NCBI GenBank assembly: GCA_001660395.1
Contig: LXWE01000011.1
Location: 1-64,000 of the forward strand
Origin: Alteromonadaceae bacterium XY-R5
GTDB lineage: Bacteria > Pseudomonadota > Gammaproteobacteria > Enterobacterales > Alteromonadaceae
Direction of reading: 5' to 3'
DNA length: 64,000 nt
Part shown: positions 8,850 to 17,819 of the stretch, piece after piece
Numbering within the stretch: position 1 is the first letter of the stretch
Layout: the number at the start of each line of letters is the position of its first letter
Made by a program: the position numbers and the translations under genes
Notes under the pieces: generated by a model
The model's database searches: none
Told to the model about the DNA's origin: nothing
What the model saw: the letters and a program-made list of their open reading frames with translations, nothing else

Positions 8850-9878
8850 TTAGCGTCCCATATCGGAGCCAGGCATATTGCCTTGTGGTTGTTGGCCCGG
8901 CGCGGGGCGTCCCATCGGACCGATGTTAGGACGATGTAACTGCTGGCGTTGCTTTTCTGTCAGGGTCAGCCAAATGTCATGATGAAGCTTGGCTTCTTCC
9001 GTGCGCAGCTTAACCTGCTGCTCATCAAGTGACTTCAGCATTTTCTTCCAGCTCTTTTCATCTAAATCAGCGGATTTAATCGCACTCAGTTCCTGCTCAC
9101 TGTATTGACGTTTAAGGGCATGAAGGGCTTGTTGTTTAGCTTCCATATCCTGTTGAATTTTAAGGATTGCAACCAATTGCTTTTTGGATAAATCCAGCGA
9201 GCCGAACGGAGTTAGTCCATTCATCGGCGGACGCATATTTACGCCGGGCGCTCCTTGAGGATGAGTGTTTTGCTTACCCTTGGGGGCTTCAGCGAGCATA
9301 GGCGTCAGAGGCTGTCCTTGTGGCTTAGCTCGATTGTCTCCCTGACCTGCTTGTGGGCCTGACATAGGTGAGAAATCACGGTTATTCTTTTGGGCATTTT
9401 GTGGTGCTGGCATTGGTGTATCAGCTCTACTCGGGCCCTTGGCGTCGAGGCCAAAGCTTAATTGCTGTTTTAGCAATTGGGTTTCGAATGTTTCTTTTTG
9501 ATCATCAGTCAGTACTTGCCATAAAAGTTGTTGAGTTTTCACCCGCATATAACTGGCTGCTTGTTGTTTTTCTGTCATGTCTTTAATTAAATCAGTGACT
9601 TGCGTTGATTGCCACTGGTCACTTTCAATTAAACAGCGAATCTGTTCGTTAGCGGGAAAAGGTGGCAGCATGGCCTTGTCTGCCGCTGCTTTGACTAGTC
9701 CTTTCGCCAGTTGAATCTTTTGATCGCAACTTAAATCCAGTCCCGTCATTGGCATCATAGGGTGTGCGAATGGTGCATCGTGTGGGACAGGTTGCGCATA
9801 ACTTAGTGCAGAAAGGCTGGTAAGAGCAAACAACGCCAGTCCTTTGAGCGGAAAACGAGATAACGTAAATCTGAGCAT
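8850..9878 (-). CDS. Periplasmic Spy/CpxP-family protein with two LTxxQ modules
   Basis: The 342-residue protein starts with a signal peptide (MLRFTLSRF..., likely cut after ALSYA). It holds two helical regions with the LTxxQ signature of the Spy/CpxP family: LTDDQKETF near residue 130 and LTEKQRQQL near residue 310, joined by a long Pro/Gln/Gly-rich linker. CpxP is the periplasmic inhibitor of CpxA and a mild chaperone. The gene is divergent from cpxRA, just where cpxP sits in enterobacteria, with a CpxR box between. It is about twice the usual CpxP length. The start at 9878 is chosen over one at 9899 because the signal peptide begins there. Orthology to cpxP is likely but not certain. Confidence 0.75.
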   Translation of the reverse strand: MLRFTLSRFPLKGLALFALTSLSALSYAQPVPHDAPFAHPMMPMTGLDLSCDQKIQLAKGLVKAAADKAMLPPFPANEQIRCLIESDQWQSTQVTDLIKDMTEKQQAASYMRVKTQQLLWQVLTDDQKETFETQLLKQQLSFGLDAKGPSRADTPMPAPQNAQKNNRDFSPMSGPQAGQGDNRAKPQGQPLTPMLAEAPKGKQNTHPQGAPGVNMRPPMNGLTPFGSLDLSKKQLVAILKIQQDMEAKQQALHALKRQYSEQELSAIKSADLDEKSWKKMLKSLDEQQVKLRTEEAKLHHDIWLTLTEKQRQQLHRPNIGPMGRPAPGQQPQGNMPGSDMGR

Positions 9879-9950
9879 GGTGGACTCCAGAAAATTCAAT
9901 GGATGAGTGGGCAGTGTAGGAGCGCCAGAGCAAAGAAACGCAAATCGAGT

Positions 9951-9966
9951 GTAAATTCAGGGTAAA
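9951..9966 (+). promoter_or_regulatory. CpxR-binding box
   Basis: The sequence GTAAATTCAGGGTAAA contains two GTAAA half sites in direct repeat separated by six bases, which fits the CpxR consensus (GTAAA, about five bases, GTAAA). It lies midway between the CpxP-like gene and cpxR, 70 bases before the cpxR start, and could drive or autoregulate both sides. A TAATAT at 9971 may be the -10 of cpxR. Confidence 0.75.
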
Positions 9967-10035
9967 GGTGTAATATTCTTACTAGCCTATAAAATGTCCG
10001 GACTATAGGATCGAGACCTGTATTGAGGAGTACCT

Positions 10036-10731
10036 ATGTCGAATAAATCTTTGTTGCTGATTGATGATGATGTTGAATTAACCGATCTGCTAACAGAGTA
10101 CCTTTCCCCACAAGGATACGATATCACGGTTGCCCATGATGGAGAGTCTGGGTTAGCCCGAGCGACGGGGAGCGAGCATTTTGATCTGATCCTATTGGAT
10201 GTCATGTTGCCGAAGCTGGATGGCTTTGAGGTACTGAAGCGCATACGCGTCAGCCATTTAACCCCTGTTTTGATGTTAACCGCTCGTGGTGACGACTTTG
10301 ATCGTATTTTCGGACTTGAGCTCGGTGCCGATGATTATCTGCCCAAGCCTTTCAACCACCGTGAATTGTCAGCCCGTGTAAAAGCCATTGTGCGTCGCAT
10401 GGACATGTTGCCTACAGTCAGTCGTCAGCAAAAGTTGCAGATTGAAAATGTGGTGCTGTGCCCTTCAACGCAGCAGGTAAGCTGCTCTGAAAATGCGGTT
10501 GAATTAACCGGAACTGAGTTTGCCATTTTACAGTTGTTGATGATCAATAAAGGTCAGTTGGTCAGTAAAAGTGACATCAGTGAGAAAGTATTAGGCCGCC
10601 GTTTAGCCGCCTTTGACCGCAGCATAGATATGCATGTCAGTAACATTCGCAAAAAGCTGGGACGCTACGCCGAAGATGAGAAAATCAAAACGGTGCGCGG
10701 AGCTGGCTACATGTTTATGGTGCAGATGTGA
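10036..10731 (+). CDS. cpxR: Two-component response regulator CpxR
   Basis: This is an OmpR-family DNA-binding response regulator of the envelope stress system. The 231-residue protein has a receiver domain (about 1-118) with the acidic pocket IDDDV, the phospho-accepting Asp55 in LILLDVMLPK and the Lys in YLPKPF, then a winged-helix domain (about 135-230) with the TVRGAGYMF wing. The gene overlaps cpxA by four bases (GTGA). The CpxR box upstream and the divergent CpxP-like gene support the specific name over other OmpR-type regulators. Confidence 0.9.
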   Translation: MSNKSLLLIDDDVELTDLLTEYLSPQGYDITVAHDGESGLARATGSEHFDLILLDVMLPKLDGFEVLKRIRVSHLTPVLMLTARGDDFDRIFGLELGADDYLPKPFNHRELSARVKAIVRRMDMLPTVSRQQKLQIENVVLCPSTQQVSCSENAVELTGTEFAILQLLMINKGQLVSKSDISEKVLGRRLAAFDRSIDMHVSNIRKKLGRYAEDEKIKTVRGAGYMFMVQM

Positions 10732-12155
10732 TCCTCTGGAAAAAGGTTAATCCTCTCAGTTCTCTGTTTGGACGCATTTTTCTTTGGTTCTGGCTGACAT
10801 CCGTTTTTTTGGTCGCCACCACCTGGTGGCTGGCGGACCAAATCCGTTCCGAGACGCAAATCAGCGCCATTGACCCGCAAAGTAGCCAGAATTTGTCGCA
10901 ACTAGCCAATCGTATCAGCCGACTTTCCGTCGCTTATGGTGAAGATGCTCTGGATGATGCCTTGCAGCAAATCGATCGCGAACTGCGTCAGCCTATGGTG
11001 CTGGTGGATCGTGAAACGGGTAAATATTTTTATAGCTTCCCGCGTCCTCCAATGGAAGAACGCGAAAAAACCTATTTAGATCCATTGTTAAAGCTGAGTG
11101 AGCCGGTGGCTATTAACTGGGAGTTTGGTCAGTTTGTGGGACCAAAGCGACTCACCTTATTTAACAAGGATTTTGTACTGTTCGTTGGGCGACCTATGCC
11201 GCCGGGCGGTATTCGTGAAATCCATCGCCAACATCCAGTATTGCTGATTAGTCTGGCGATTATTATCAGTGCCAGTTTATGTTTTTGGCTGGCCTGGTCG
11301 TTATTACGGCCAATTCGTGAAGTGCAGCGCGCCGCCATTTTTATGTCCGAAGGCGATCTGTCAGCCAGGGCTGATAAGGCGTCCCTGCGTGCCGATGAAA
11401 TTGGTGAATTAAGTCGGGCATTTAACCGTATGTCGGAACAGGTTGAGCGTTTGCTTAATAGCCAAAAGCGTTTACTGGCGGACATTTCCCATGAGTTACG
11501 TTCGCCTCTGGCTCGTTTACAGGTGGCGATTGGGATCGCACAACAACAGTCGGAGATGGAGTTATCGCAGGTTTCACGCATTCAGTTAGATCGCATCGAA
11601 AAAGAAGCCCAGCAAATCGAGCAGATGATTGCGCAAGTGTTGCGCCTGTCACGTTTAGAAGCTCAGCAACTCACCATTGAAAAAGAAGAATTTTCATTGT
11701 CGTCCGTGGTCAACGCAATTATCAGTGATGCCCGCTTTGAAGCCAGTAGCCTGAATAAGCGTGTTGAAGGTAAAGTATCGTCTGAACTGGTGTATCAGGG
11801 CGACCCTCAACTTATTGCCAGTGCAATCGAGAACGTGTTGCGGAATGCGATTAAATACGCTTATACCAAAGTGGATATAAGCGTTGAGGCTGATGAGAAG
11901 AACATTTCAGTTCGTATTCGTGACGATGGCGCAGGCCTTCCCGATGATGAATTGGCACATATCTTCACACCATTTTATCGTTTATCCAGTTCTCGCACGC
12001 GTGATACTGGTGGTGTTGGGTTGGGTCTGGCCATTGCCCAACAATCCGTGGCATTGCACAGTGGTGAGATCAGTGCCAGCAATATTGCCAGCGGTGGATT
12101 GGATGTGGTCATTCGTCTGCCCCAAACCAGCGCCTCTTCAACGAGCAAAGATTGA
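10728..12155 (+). CDS. cpxA: Two-component sensor histidine kinase CpxA
   Basis: This inner-membrane kinase responds to envelope protein damage and phosphorylates CpxR. The 475-residue protein has a first membrane segment (about 14-34), a periplasmic sensor of about 130 residues, a second membrane segment (about 180-200), a HAMP linker, the dimerisation domain with the phosphorylated His in DISHELRSPL, and an ATPase domain with an N box near ENVLRNAIKYA and G boxes DDGAGLPD and GVGLGLAI. The start is a GTG whose last bases form part of the cpxR stop codon, so translation is probably coupled. Confidence 0.9.
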   Translation: MILWKKVNPLSSLFGRIFLWFWLTSVFLVATTWWLADQIRSETQISAIDPQSSQNLSQLANRISRLSVAYGEDALDDALQQIDRELRQPMVLVDRETGKYFYSFPRPPMEEREKTYLDPLLKLSEPVAINWEFGQFVGPKRLTLFNKDFVLFVGRPMPPGGIREIHRQHPVLLISLAIIISASLCFWLAWSLLRPIREVQRAAIFMSEGDLSARADKASLRADEIGELSRAFNRMSEQVERLLNSQKRLLADISHELRSPLARLQVAIGIAQQQSEMELSQVSRIQLDRIEKEAQQIEQMIAQVLRLSRLEAQQLTIEKEEFSLSSVVNAIISDARFEASSLNKRVEGKVSSELVYQGDPQLIASAIENVLRNAIKYAYTKVDISVEADEKNISVRIRDDGAGLPDDELAHIFTPFYRLSSSRTRDTGGVGLGLAIAQQSVALHSGEISASNIASGGLDVVIRLPQTSASSTSKD

Positions 12156-12214
12156 GACATCAGTCACCCCCGGCTAGAATGGCTCAGCAACGCTGAACAC
12201 ATTTTGGGGGTCGC

Positions 12215-13183
12215 TTGTCTGAATTTCACTTATCGCTCGAACCAGGGCTTTTTCATCGTTACCAGCAAGAGATTTGGCCGTTCTGGCAGTCATTGGTTCG
12301 TCAGGGCAGTTTTGCGGGCGTTGGAAACTGCTCAATCGCCTGGGCGTTTGTGTTGCATCCGCAGAGCAGGGGGGATGTGGTTATCTCCTCTGGGCGAATT
12401 GAGGGCCTGATTAAATATCAGGAAGTGGTATTTGACCTCTATCAGCAAGGGTATTCCGTCTTTATCCATGATCATCGGGGACAAGGGTTCTCAGGGCGCT
12501 TAACCACCAATCCTCAGCAAGGTTATGTTGATAGCTTTGATGATTATGTGCATGACCTGCAAACTTTTCTGGAGCGGGTAGTGCTACCAAACAGCCATGC
12601 TAAACCCTTGTTGCTATGTCATTCCATGGGGGGAGCCATTGGCAGTCTGCATTGTTTAACCTATCCGGATACTTTCGCAAAAGTGGCGTTTTGTGCGCCG
12701 ATGTTTGGTATTCGGCCAGCATTACCCGACTGGATGGGCAAGGTCTTCGCCCATGGTAGTCACTGGCTGGCAAACACCTTTTCGGACCAGCCTCAGTATA
12801 TTGCCGGGCAAGGGGATTATGAGTCAGTCAGCTTTGCTGAAAACCGCTTAACCCACAGTGAGATTCGATATCAAATTTTCCGGGACCTCTACGAGAATTA
12901 TCCTCAGGCTAAATTAGGTGGTGTGACGAGTCAGTGGCTGGTGGCGGCAGTGGCTGCGATGGATGAGATTGAAGTGCGCGCTAACCAGCTAGTATTACCT
13001 GCGTTAATGCTTCAGGCGGGGGCTGATGAAGTCGTGGATAATCAGCGTCAGGATAAGGTGTTTGCTCAATTTCCTAATGCCCAAAAGCGGCGCATAGAAG
13101 ACAGTAAGCATGAAATTCTGATGGAGAGTGATAGATACCGTGTACCTGCTATGCAGGCTATCCTGACGTTTTTTAACGGTTAA
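12215..13183 (+). CDS. pldB: Lysophospholipase L2 (alpha/beta hydrolase)
   Basis: The 322-residue protein is an alpha/beta hydrolase of the PldB/monoglyceride lipase type, which removes the remaining acyl chain from lysophospholipids at the inner membrane. The oxyanion stretch HDHRGQGFSGR lies near residue 90, the nucleophile elbow CHSMGG near 140, and the catalytic Asp and His are probably in QAGADEVVD and SKHEIL. The start is a TTG, preceded by a GGGGG run that may act as the ribosome site. It follows cpxA by 59 bases; co-transcription is possible but not shown. Confidence 0.85.
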   Translation: MSEFHLSLEPGLFHRYQQEIWPFWQSLVRQGSFAGVGNCSIAWAFVLHPQSRGDVVISSGRIEGLIKYQEVVFDLYQQGYSVFIHDHRGQGFSGRLTTNPQQGYVDSFDDYVHDLQTFLERVVLPNSHAKPLLLCHSMGGAIGSLHCLTYPDTFAKVAFCAPMFGIRPALPDWMGKVFAHGSHWLANTFSDQPQYIAGQGDYESVSFAENRLTHSEIRYQIFRDLYENYPQAKLGGVTSQWLVAAVAAMDEIEVRANQLVLPALMLQAGADEVVDNQRQDKVFAQFPNAQKRRIEDSKHEILMESDRYRVPAMQAILTFFNG

Positions 13184-13247
13184 TGGCTATGGTCAATGGC
13201 GCGGGTTTGTTACACTTCGCGCCAATTCCAGTCGCATCTGAGTCGCT

Positions 13248-13712
13248 ATGTTAGATATCGTTTTATTTCAGCCCGAGATTCCCCCCAACACCGGTAATAT
13301 TATTCGTCTGTGTGCCAATACCGGCTTTGCCTTACATCTGATTGAACCTTTGGGATTTGAATGGGATGACAAACGCGTTCGCCGTGCTGGGCTGGATTAT
13401 CATGAATTTGCTGAAGTGAAACGTTATCCGGATTTGCAAAGCTACCTGGACGCGCGTCAGCCGAAACGCGTCTTTCCTTGCACAACTAAAGGTAAATCCA
13501 GTCATGCGGGGGTGCACTATGAGAAAGGTGATGCCCTGTTGTTTGGTCCTGAAACCCGAGGCTTGCCGCCTGAAGTGCGAGAGATGTTTCCGACAGAGCA
13601 CTGGTTGCGGATCCCAATGCTAGCGGATAGTCGCAGTATGAATCTGTCTAACGCGGTGTCGGTATTTGTATATGAAGCCTGGCGGCAGTTGGATTTTGAA
13701 GGTTCGGTATAA
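13248..13712 (+). CDS. trmL: tRNA (cytidine/uridine-34 2'-O)-methyltransferase TrmL
   Basis: This SPOUT-class enzyme methylates the wobble ribose of two leucine tRNAs using S-adenosylmethionine. The 154-residue protein has the normal small size with [15 protein letters not shown] near the start, and the knot-forming motifs [11 protein letters not shown] (near 100) and [20 protein letters not shown] (near 120-140) that bind the cofactor. It is convergent with gpsA across a very long perfect palindrome. In E. coli the gene is also near gpsA and secB. Confidence 0.95.
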   Translation: MLDIVLFQPEIPPNTGNIIRLCANTGFALHLIEPLGFEWDDKRVRRAGLDYHEFAEVKRYPDLQSYLDARQPKRVFPCTTKGKSSHAGVHYEKGDALLFGPETRGLPPEVREMFPTEHWLRIPMLADSRSMNLSNAVSVFVYEAWRQLDFEGSV

Positions 13713-13713
13713 A

Positions 13714-13764
13714 TATCCAGAGAATAAAAAAGGGAGCTAGGCTCCCTTTTTTATTCTCTGGATA
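13714..13764. terminator. Bidirectional terminator, 24-base perfect palindrome arms
   Basis: The arms 13714-13737 and 13741-13764 are perfect reverse complements over 24 bases with a three-base loop (TAG). The inner part AAAAAAGGGAGC/GCTCCCTTTTTT is a classical intrinsic terminator for both strands; the outer part extends the stem well beyond need. It sits exactly between the convergent trmL and gpsA genes. Confidence 0.92.
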
Positions 13765-13771
13765 GTCGCCA

Positions 13772-14770
13772 TTATTCAAATTTTTGTTCACGGCTAAGAA
13801 GTGCTATGGCAGCTTCTTTCGGCGCTTTGCCCTCGTACAATACTTTGTATATCTGTTCACAAATAGGCATTTCGACCCCCATACGTTGTGACAGAATATG
13901 GACCTCTTCGGTATTGCGATACCCTTCAACCACCTGACCGATACTGGTGATGGCATCTTCAACCGACATGCCCTGGCCCAATGCCAGACCAAATCGGCGA
14001 TTACGCGACTGGTTGTCGGTGCAGGTTAGCACTAAGTCGCCTAAACCTGCCATGCCCATAAAGGTTTCCGCCTTGGCTCCCAGTTTACAGCCCAAACGGG
14101 TCAGCTCAGCCAGTCCGCGAGTGATTAATGCCGTACGGGCGTTGGCTCCAAAGCCAATACCATCCGCTAATCCGGCACCAATAGCGATCACGTTTTTCAC
14201 CGCGCCACCCAGTTGCACACCGGTGAAGTCAGCATTTTTATAGACCCGAAAGCTCTTCGGACAATGCAATTTAGCGGCAAACTCTTCACAGAATGCATCA
14301 TCCTGAGACGAAAAAGAGATAGCGGTAGGTAAACCTGCAGCCATTTCTTTGGCAAATGTTGGGCCTGATAACACTGCCAGCGGAATATCATCGCCGAGAA
14401 TTTCTCTGGCGACTTCATGCAGCAATTTGCCTGACTTAGGCTCCAGACCTTTCGTCGCCCAAACGATACGTTGTTCGGGGCCCAGCATGGACTTAATCTG
14501 ACGCAATAAATCACTGAAAGCGTGGCTGGGAGTCACCACCAGAATATCCCGGCTTTTACTTACCGCATCGGCTAAGTCCGCCGTCGGATGCAAATCTGCC
14601 GGGAAGGTGAAATCGGGCAGGTAACGCCGATTACAGCGACTAGACGCCATATCTTGCATTTGTGCCTGATCACGACCCCATAACCAGGTTTCAACGTGAT
14701 TGCGGGCCAGACAAAAAGCAAGGGCGGTGCCATACGACCCCGCCCCTAATACAGTTACAGAACTGTTCAT
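13772..14770 (-). CDS. gpsA: Glycerol-3-phosphate dehydrogenase [NAD(P)+]
   Basis: This enzyme reduces dihydroxyacetone phosphate to sn-glycerol 3-phosphate, the backbone precursor for phospholipids. The 332-residue protein begins with the nucleotide-binding [12 protein letters not shown] (residues 8-19), has the [17 protein letters not shown] substrate segment near 140, and the catalytic-lysine region [15 protein letters not shown] near 190. Its ATG lies three bases after the secB stop, an old and conserved gene pair in gammaproteobacteria. The other neighbours grxC and yibN also match that conserved group. Confidence 0.96.
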   Translation of the reverse strand: MNSSVTVLGAGSYGTALAFCLARNHVETWLWGRDQAQMQDMASSRCNRRYLPDFTFPADLHPTADLADAVSKSRDILVVTPSHAFSDLLRQIKSMLGPEQRIVWATKGLEPKSGKLLHEVAREILGDDIPLAVLSGPTFAKEMAAGLPTAISFSSQDDAFCEEFAAKLHCPKSFRVYKNADFTGVQLGGAVKNVIAIGAGLADGIGFGANARTALITRGLAELTRLGCKLGAKAETFMGMAGLGDLVLTCTDNQSRNRRFGLALGQGMSVEDAITSIGQVVEGYRNTEEVHILSQRMGVEMPICEQIYKVLYEGKAPKEAAIALLSREQKFE

Positions 14771-14773
14771 TAC

Positions 14774-15277
14774 TTATGCGTCAGCTGGTTTGTTTTCCTG
14801 AGCCTGTTGAGCGCGCTTTTGCATATATGCAGCAAAGATTGCGTCAAAATTCACAGGCGCCAGGTTCAGCGGAGGGAAGGTTCCGCGGTTAACCAGATTA
14901 GAAATGGTTTCACGGGCATATGGGAACAGAGTATTCGGGCAGAATGAACCGATCATATGCGCTTTGTTCTGCTCTGGCATATCGCCAATAGTGAAGATAC
15001 CGGCCTGGTGTACTTCGCACAGAAACGCAGTCTCGTTGCCGATGGTTGCGGTTGCGGTGACGCAAAGCACGACTTCATACAAGTTGTTTTCCAACACAGT
15101 GCTGCGTGTATCGATGTCCAGCTTAACTTCTGGCTGCCACTCTTTTTTGAACATTTCTGGCGAGTTTGGAGCCTCGAAAGAAATGTCTTTGCAGTAGATA
15201 CGCTGGATGGCGAATTGAGGCGCCTGGCTTGCTTGTTCTGGTGCACCAGCACCGTTCATTTTAATGTCGTCAGCCAT
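14774..15277 (-). CDS. secB: Protein-export chaperone SecB
   Basis: This cytoplasmic tetrameric chaperone keeps preproteins unfolded and hands them to SecA. The 167-residue protein has the family core from [17 protein letters not shown] (near residue 22) through the peptide-groove region to the [13 protein letters not shown] and [14 protein letters not shown] segments (near residues 116-150) and an Ala/Gln-rich tail. Length is normal. It is the third gene of the minus-strand run yibN-grxC-secB-gpsA, 30 bases after grxC. Confidence 0.96.
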   Translation of the reverse strand: MADDIKMNGAGAPEQASQAPQFAIQRIYCKDISFEAPNSPEMFKKEWQPEVKLDIDTRSTVLENNLYEVVLCVTATATIGNETAFLCEVHQAGIFTIGDMPEQNKAHMIGSFCPNTLFPYARETISNLVNRGTFPPLNLAPVNFDAIFAAYMQKRAQQAQENKPADA

Positions 15278-15307
15278 AATTACTTCCTATTTTGCTTGTT
15301 GGGCTAC

Positions 15308-15565
15308 CTAGGCAGCCAATAAGGGGTCCAATTTATTCTGGCGCTCCAGCGCCAGCATGTCGTCACAGCCGCCAATGTGCTGCGCATTGATAAAGATCTG
15401 AGGCACAGTTGATCCACCGTTAGCACGTTCAATCATCAGGCTGCGCAATTCAGGCTGAACATCGATACGGAATTCAGTGTAATTCACGCCTTTTTGGTCT
15501 AGCAGCGCTTTGGCACGGACGCAATAAGGGCAATACGCTTTGGTGTAAATTTCAACTTTGCTCAT
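15308..15565 (-). CDS. grxC: Glutaredoxin 3
   Basis: This is a small thiol-disulfide exchange protein that uses glutathione to reduce targets in the cytoplasm. The 85-residue protein has the redox centre CPYC at residues 11-14, preceded by EIYTKAY, the cis-proline segment STVPQIF, and the GGCDDM glutathione-binding motif with its extra Cys, all typical of GrxC. It lies 26 bases after yibN and 30 bases before secB. Confidence 0.95.
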   Translation of the reverse strand: MSKVEIYTKAYCPYCVRAKALLDQKGVNYTEFRIDVQPELRSLMIERANGGSTVPQIFINAQHIGGCDDMLALERQNKLDPLLAA

Positions 15566-15591
15566 AAGTATACCTTAACCTTAAAAACGGG

Positions 15592-16017
15592 TTATTTGGC
15601 AACGGGAAGATTGGCACTCTGCCAGGCACTCATGCCACCTTTCAGCACCACGGCTTTGGTAAAGCCGGCTTTGAATAGTTTCATGGCAGATTTCTTCGCC
15701 GTCATTCCCATTGCGCATACCAGAATAATGGGTTTGTCTTTGCTATTTTCAAGGTATTTAAGCTCACCCTTTTCAATTTGATCAGCTTTAACCTGTTTGG
15801 CACCAACTATATGGCCCTTTTTGAACTCTGCCGGCGTTCGGATATCCAGAATGATGGCATCTTCTTTATTGATTAGAAGCGTTGCTTCGTGGGTGCTAAG
15901 CTCTTTGACAGGTGAAAATGCACTGCTGACAAAGCTGGCAATAATTGCCACTGCTAATGCCACCCAAATCCCTGCCAACAGGTAGTGATTACTAATAAAT
16001 TCGATCAGCTGTTCCAT
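15592..16017 (-). CDS. yibN: Membrane-anchored rhodanese-like protein (YibN family)
   Basis: The 141-residue protein has one N-terminal membrane segment (about residues 13-33) followed by a rhodanese domain (about 45-138). The catalytic cysteine loop CAMGMTAKKS is present near residue 103, so sulfur transfer is chemically possible, though the substrate is unknown. It heads the minus-strand run yibN-grxC-secB-gpsA, as in enterobacteria, which suggests a link to redox or export functions. The 260-base gap upstream faces divergent gpmI and shows no further gene. Confidence 0.85.
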   Translation of the reverse strand: MEQLIEFISNHYLLAGIWVALAVAIIASFVSSAFSPVKELSTHEATLLINKEDAIILDIRTPAEFKKGHIVGAKQVKADQIEKGELKYLENSKDKPIILVCAMGMTAKKSAMKLFKAGFTKAVVLKGGMSAWQSANLPVAK

Positions 16018-16277
16018 AACAACACTGCCTTAAAACCGTACTGGTACTAAAAAACAGCAGAGTATATAGAAAATCGCCCTGGATACCAGCCTTGAAGGCG
16101 AGATTCTGGTGGCCTGTATTTGTCCGTATTCTGTTAGGCATGTGATATGAAAAATGGGCGCTGGTAGTTGAGACTTTGACGCGATAATATGTAATAAAAT
16201 TACAGAATTTAGTGATCAACCCAGATTGGTGTTGCCGTCAGCTAAAGTGTCAGCAACAAAACTATGAGGAAAGACCC

Positions 16278-17810
16278 ATGAGTCAGACGAAGAAAACGCT
16301 TGCTCTAATCATTATGGACGGTTGGGGATATCGTGAAGATACCGATAATAATGCTATCGCGCATGCCAACACGCCTGTATTAGACGAATTGTGGCAAACC
16401 TGCCCGAGTACGTTGATTTCCGGTTCTGGTTTGGATGTCGGTCTGCCTGATGGACAAATGGGCAACTCTGAGGTTGGACACGTGAATTTGGGCGCCGGCC
16501 GTGTGGTTTATCAGGACTTCACCCGAATTGCCAAGTCCATCAGTGATGGTGAGTTTTTCCATAATCCTGCCTTGGTTGAAGCCGTAGATAAGGCGGTTGC
16601 TGCTGATAAAGCCGTGCACGTGATGGGGTTACTGTCGCCGGGTGGCGTGCATTCGCATGAAGAACATCTGTTTGCAATGCTCAAACTGGCGGCGCAGCGC
16701 GGGGCCAAAAAGGTTTATTTACACGCGTTCTTGGATGGCCGAGATACGCCACCGAAAAGTGCAGAGTCGTCGTTACTGGCAGCCGATAAAGTATTTGCCG
16801 AAATCGGGGTAGGCAAAACTGCGACGCTGGTAGGGCGTTATTATGCGATGGATCGAGATAACCGTTGGGATCGTGTTCAGGCTGCTTTCGATTTGATCGT
16901 ATCCGGTAAGGGACAGTATACGGCTGATTCTGCAGTGGCTGGCCTGGAAGCGTCTTATGAGCGCGGTGACAAAGATGAATTTGTTAAACCTACTGTGGTT
17001 GGCGATGCCGTATCTATTCAAGACGGCGATGCGATAATTTTTATGAATTTCCGTGCAGATCGCGCACGTCAATTAACCCGTGCTTTTGTTGAGCCCGAGT
17101 TCAACGGATTCAGTCGCGAAAATCTGCCGAAGTTGAGTAGCTTTGTGTGTCTGACCCAATACGCGGCGGATATCCCGGCACCTAGTGCGTTTCCACCAGA
17201 AGATTTGAAAAATGTGATGGGTGACTGGTTGGCACAGCACGGTAAAACTCAGCTACGTATTTCTGAAACTGAAAAATATGCTCACGTCACATTTTTCTTT
17301 AGTGGCGGTCGCGAAGCGCTGTTTGATGGTGAAGAGCGTGAATTGATTCCATCTCCTCAGGTCGCAACGTATGACATGCAACCAGAGATGAATTCTGAGT
17401 TGCTGACAGACAAGCTGGTGGCAGCGATAGAGTCAGGCAAGTTTGATGTGATTATCTGTAATTATCCGAATGGTGACATGGTTGGTCACACAGGTAACTT
17501 TGATGCAGCAGTTAAAGCCTGTGAAGCGGTTGATCATTCAATAGGTCGTGTTGTGGCGGCCTTGCGTAAAACCGGCGGCGAATGCCTGATTACTGCCGAC
17601 CATGGTAATGCCGAACAAATGGTAGATACCAGTACTGGCCAGGCACATACCGCACACACCAGTGAGCTGGTGCCCTTTATTTACGTTGGTCGTGATGCTG
17701 AAACCCGTAAAGGTGGCGTATTAAGTGATGTTGCGCCAACCATGCTACATCTGATGGGCATGGAGCAGCCTGTAGAAATGACAGGTAAACCCATCGTTAC
17801 TCTTAAGTAA
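16278..17810 (+). CDS. gpmI: 2,3-bisphosphoglycerate-independent phosphoglycerate mutase
   Basis: This manganese enzyme interconverts 3- and 2-phosphoglycerate in glycolysis. The 510-residue protein belongs to the alkaline phosphatase superfamily; the metal-binding MDGWG lies at residues 13-17, and the phosphorylated serine, Ser64, in MGNSEVGH. Later metal ligands appear in [10 protein letters not shown] and [10 protein letters not shown]. The frame stays open upstream to 16212, but the start at 16278 has a good TGAGGA site and matches the family. envC and yibQ follow, the order known from E. coli. Confidence 0.95.
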   Translation: MSQTKKTLALIIMDGWGYREDTDNNAIAHANTPVLDELWQTCPSTLISGSGLDVGLPDGQMGNSEVGHVNLGAGRVVYQDFTRIAKSISDGEFFHNPALVEAVDKAVAADKAVHVMGLLSPGGVHSHEEHLFAMLKLAAQRGAKKVYLHAFLDGRDTPPKSAESSLLAADKVFAEIGVGKTATLVGRYYAMDRDNRWDRVQAAFDLIVSGKGQYTADSAVAGLEASYERGDKDEFVKPTVVGDAVSIQDGDAIIFMNFRADRARQLTRAFVEPEFNGFSRENLPKLSSFVCLTQYAADIPAPSAFPPEDLKNVMGDWLAQHGKTQLRISETEKYAHVTFFFSGGREALFDGEERELIPSPQVATYDMQPEMNSELLTDKLVAAIESGKFDVIICNYPNGDMVGHTGNFDAAVKACEAVDHSIGRVVAALRKTGGECLITADHGNAEQMVDTSTGQAHTAHTSELVPFIYVGRDAETRKGGVLSDVAPTMLHLMGMEQPVEMTGKPIVTLK

Positions 17811-17819
17811 TCTGCGCTA

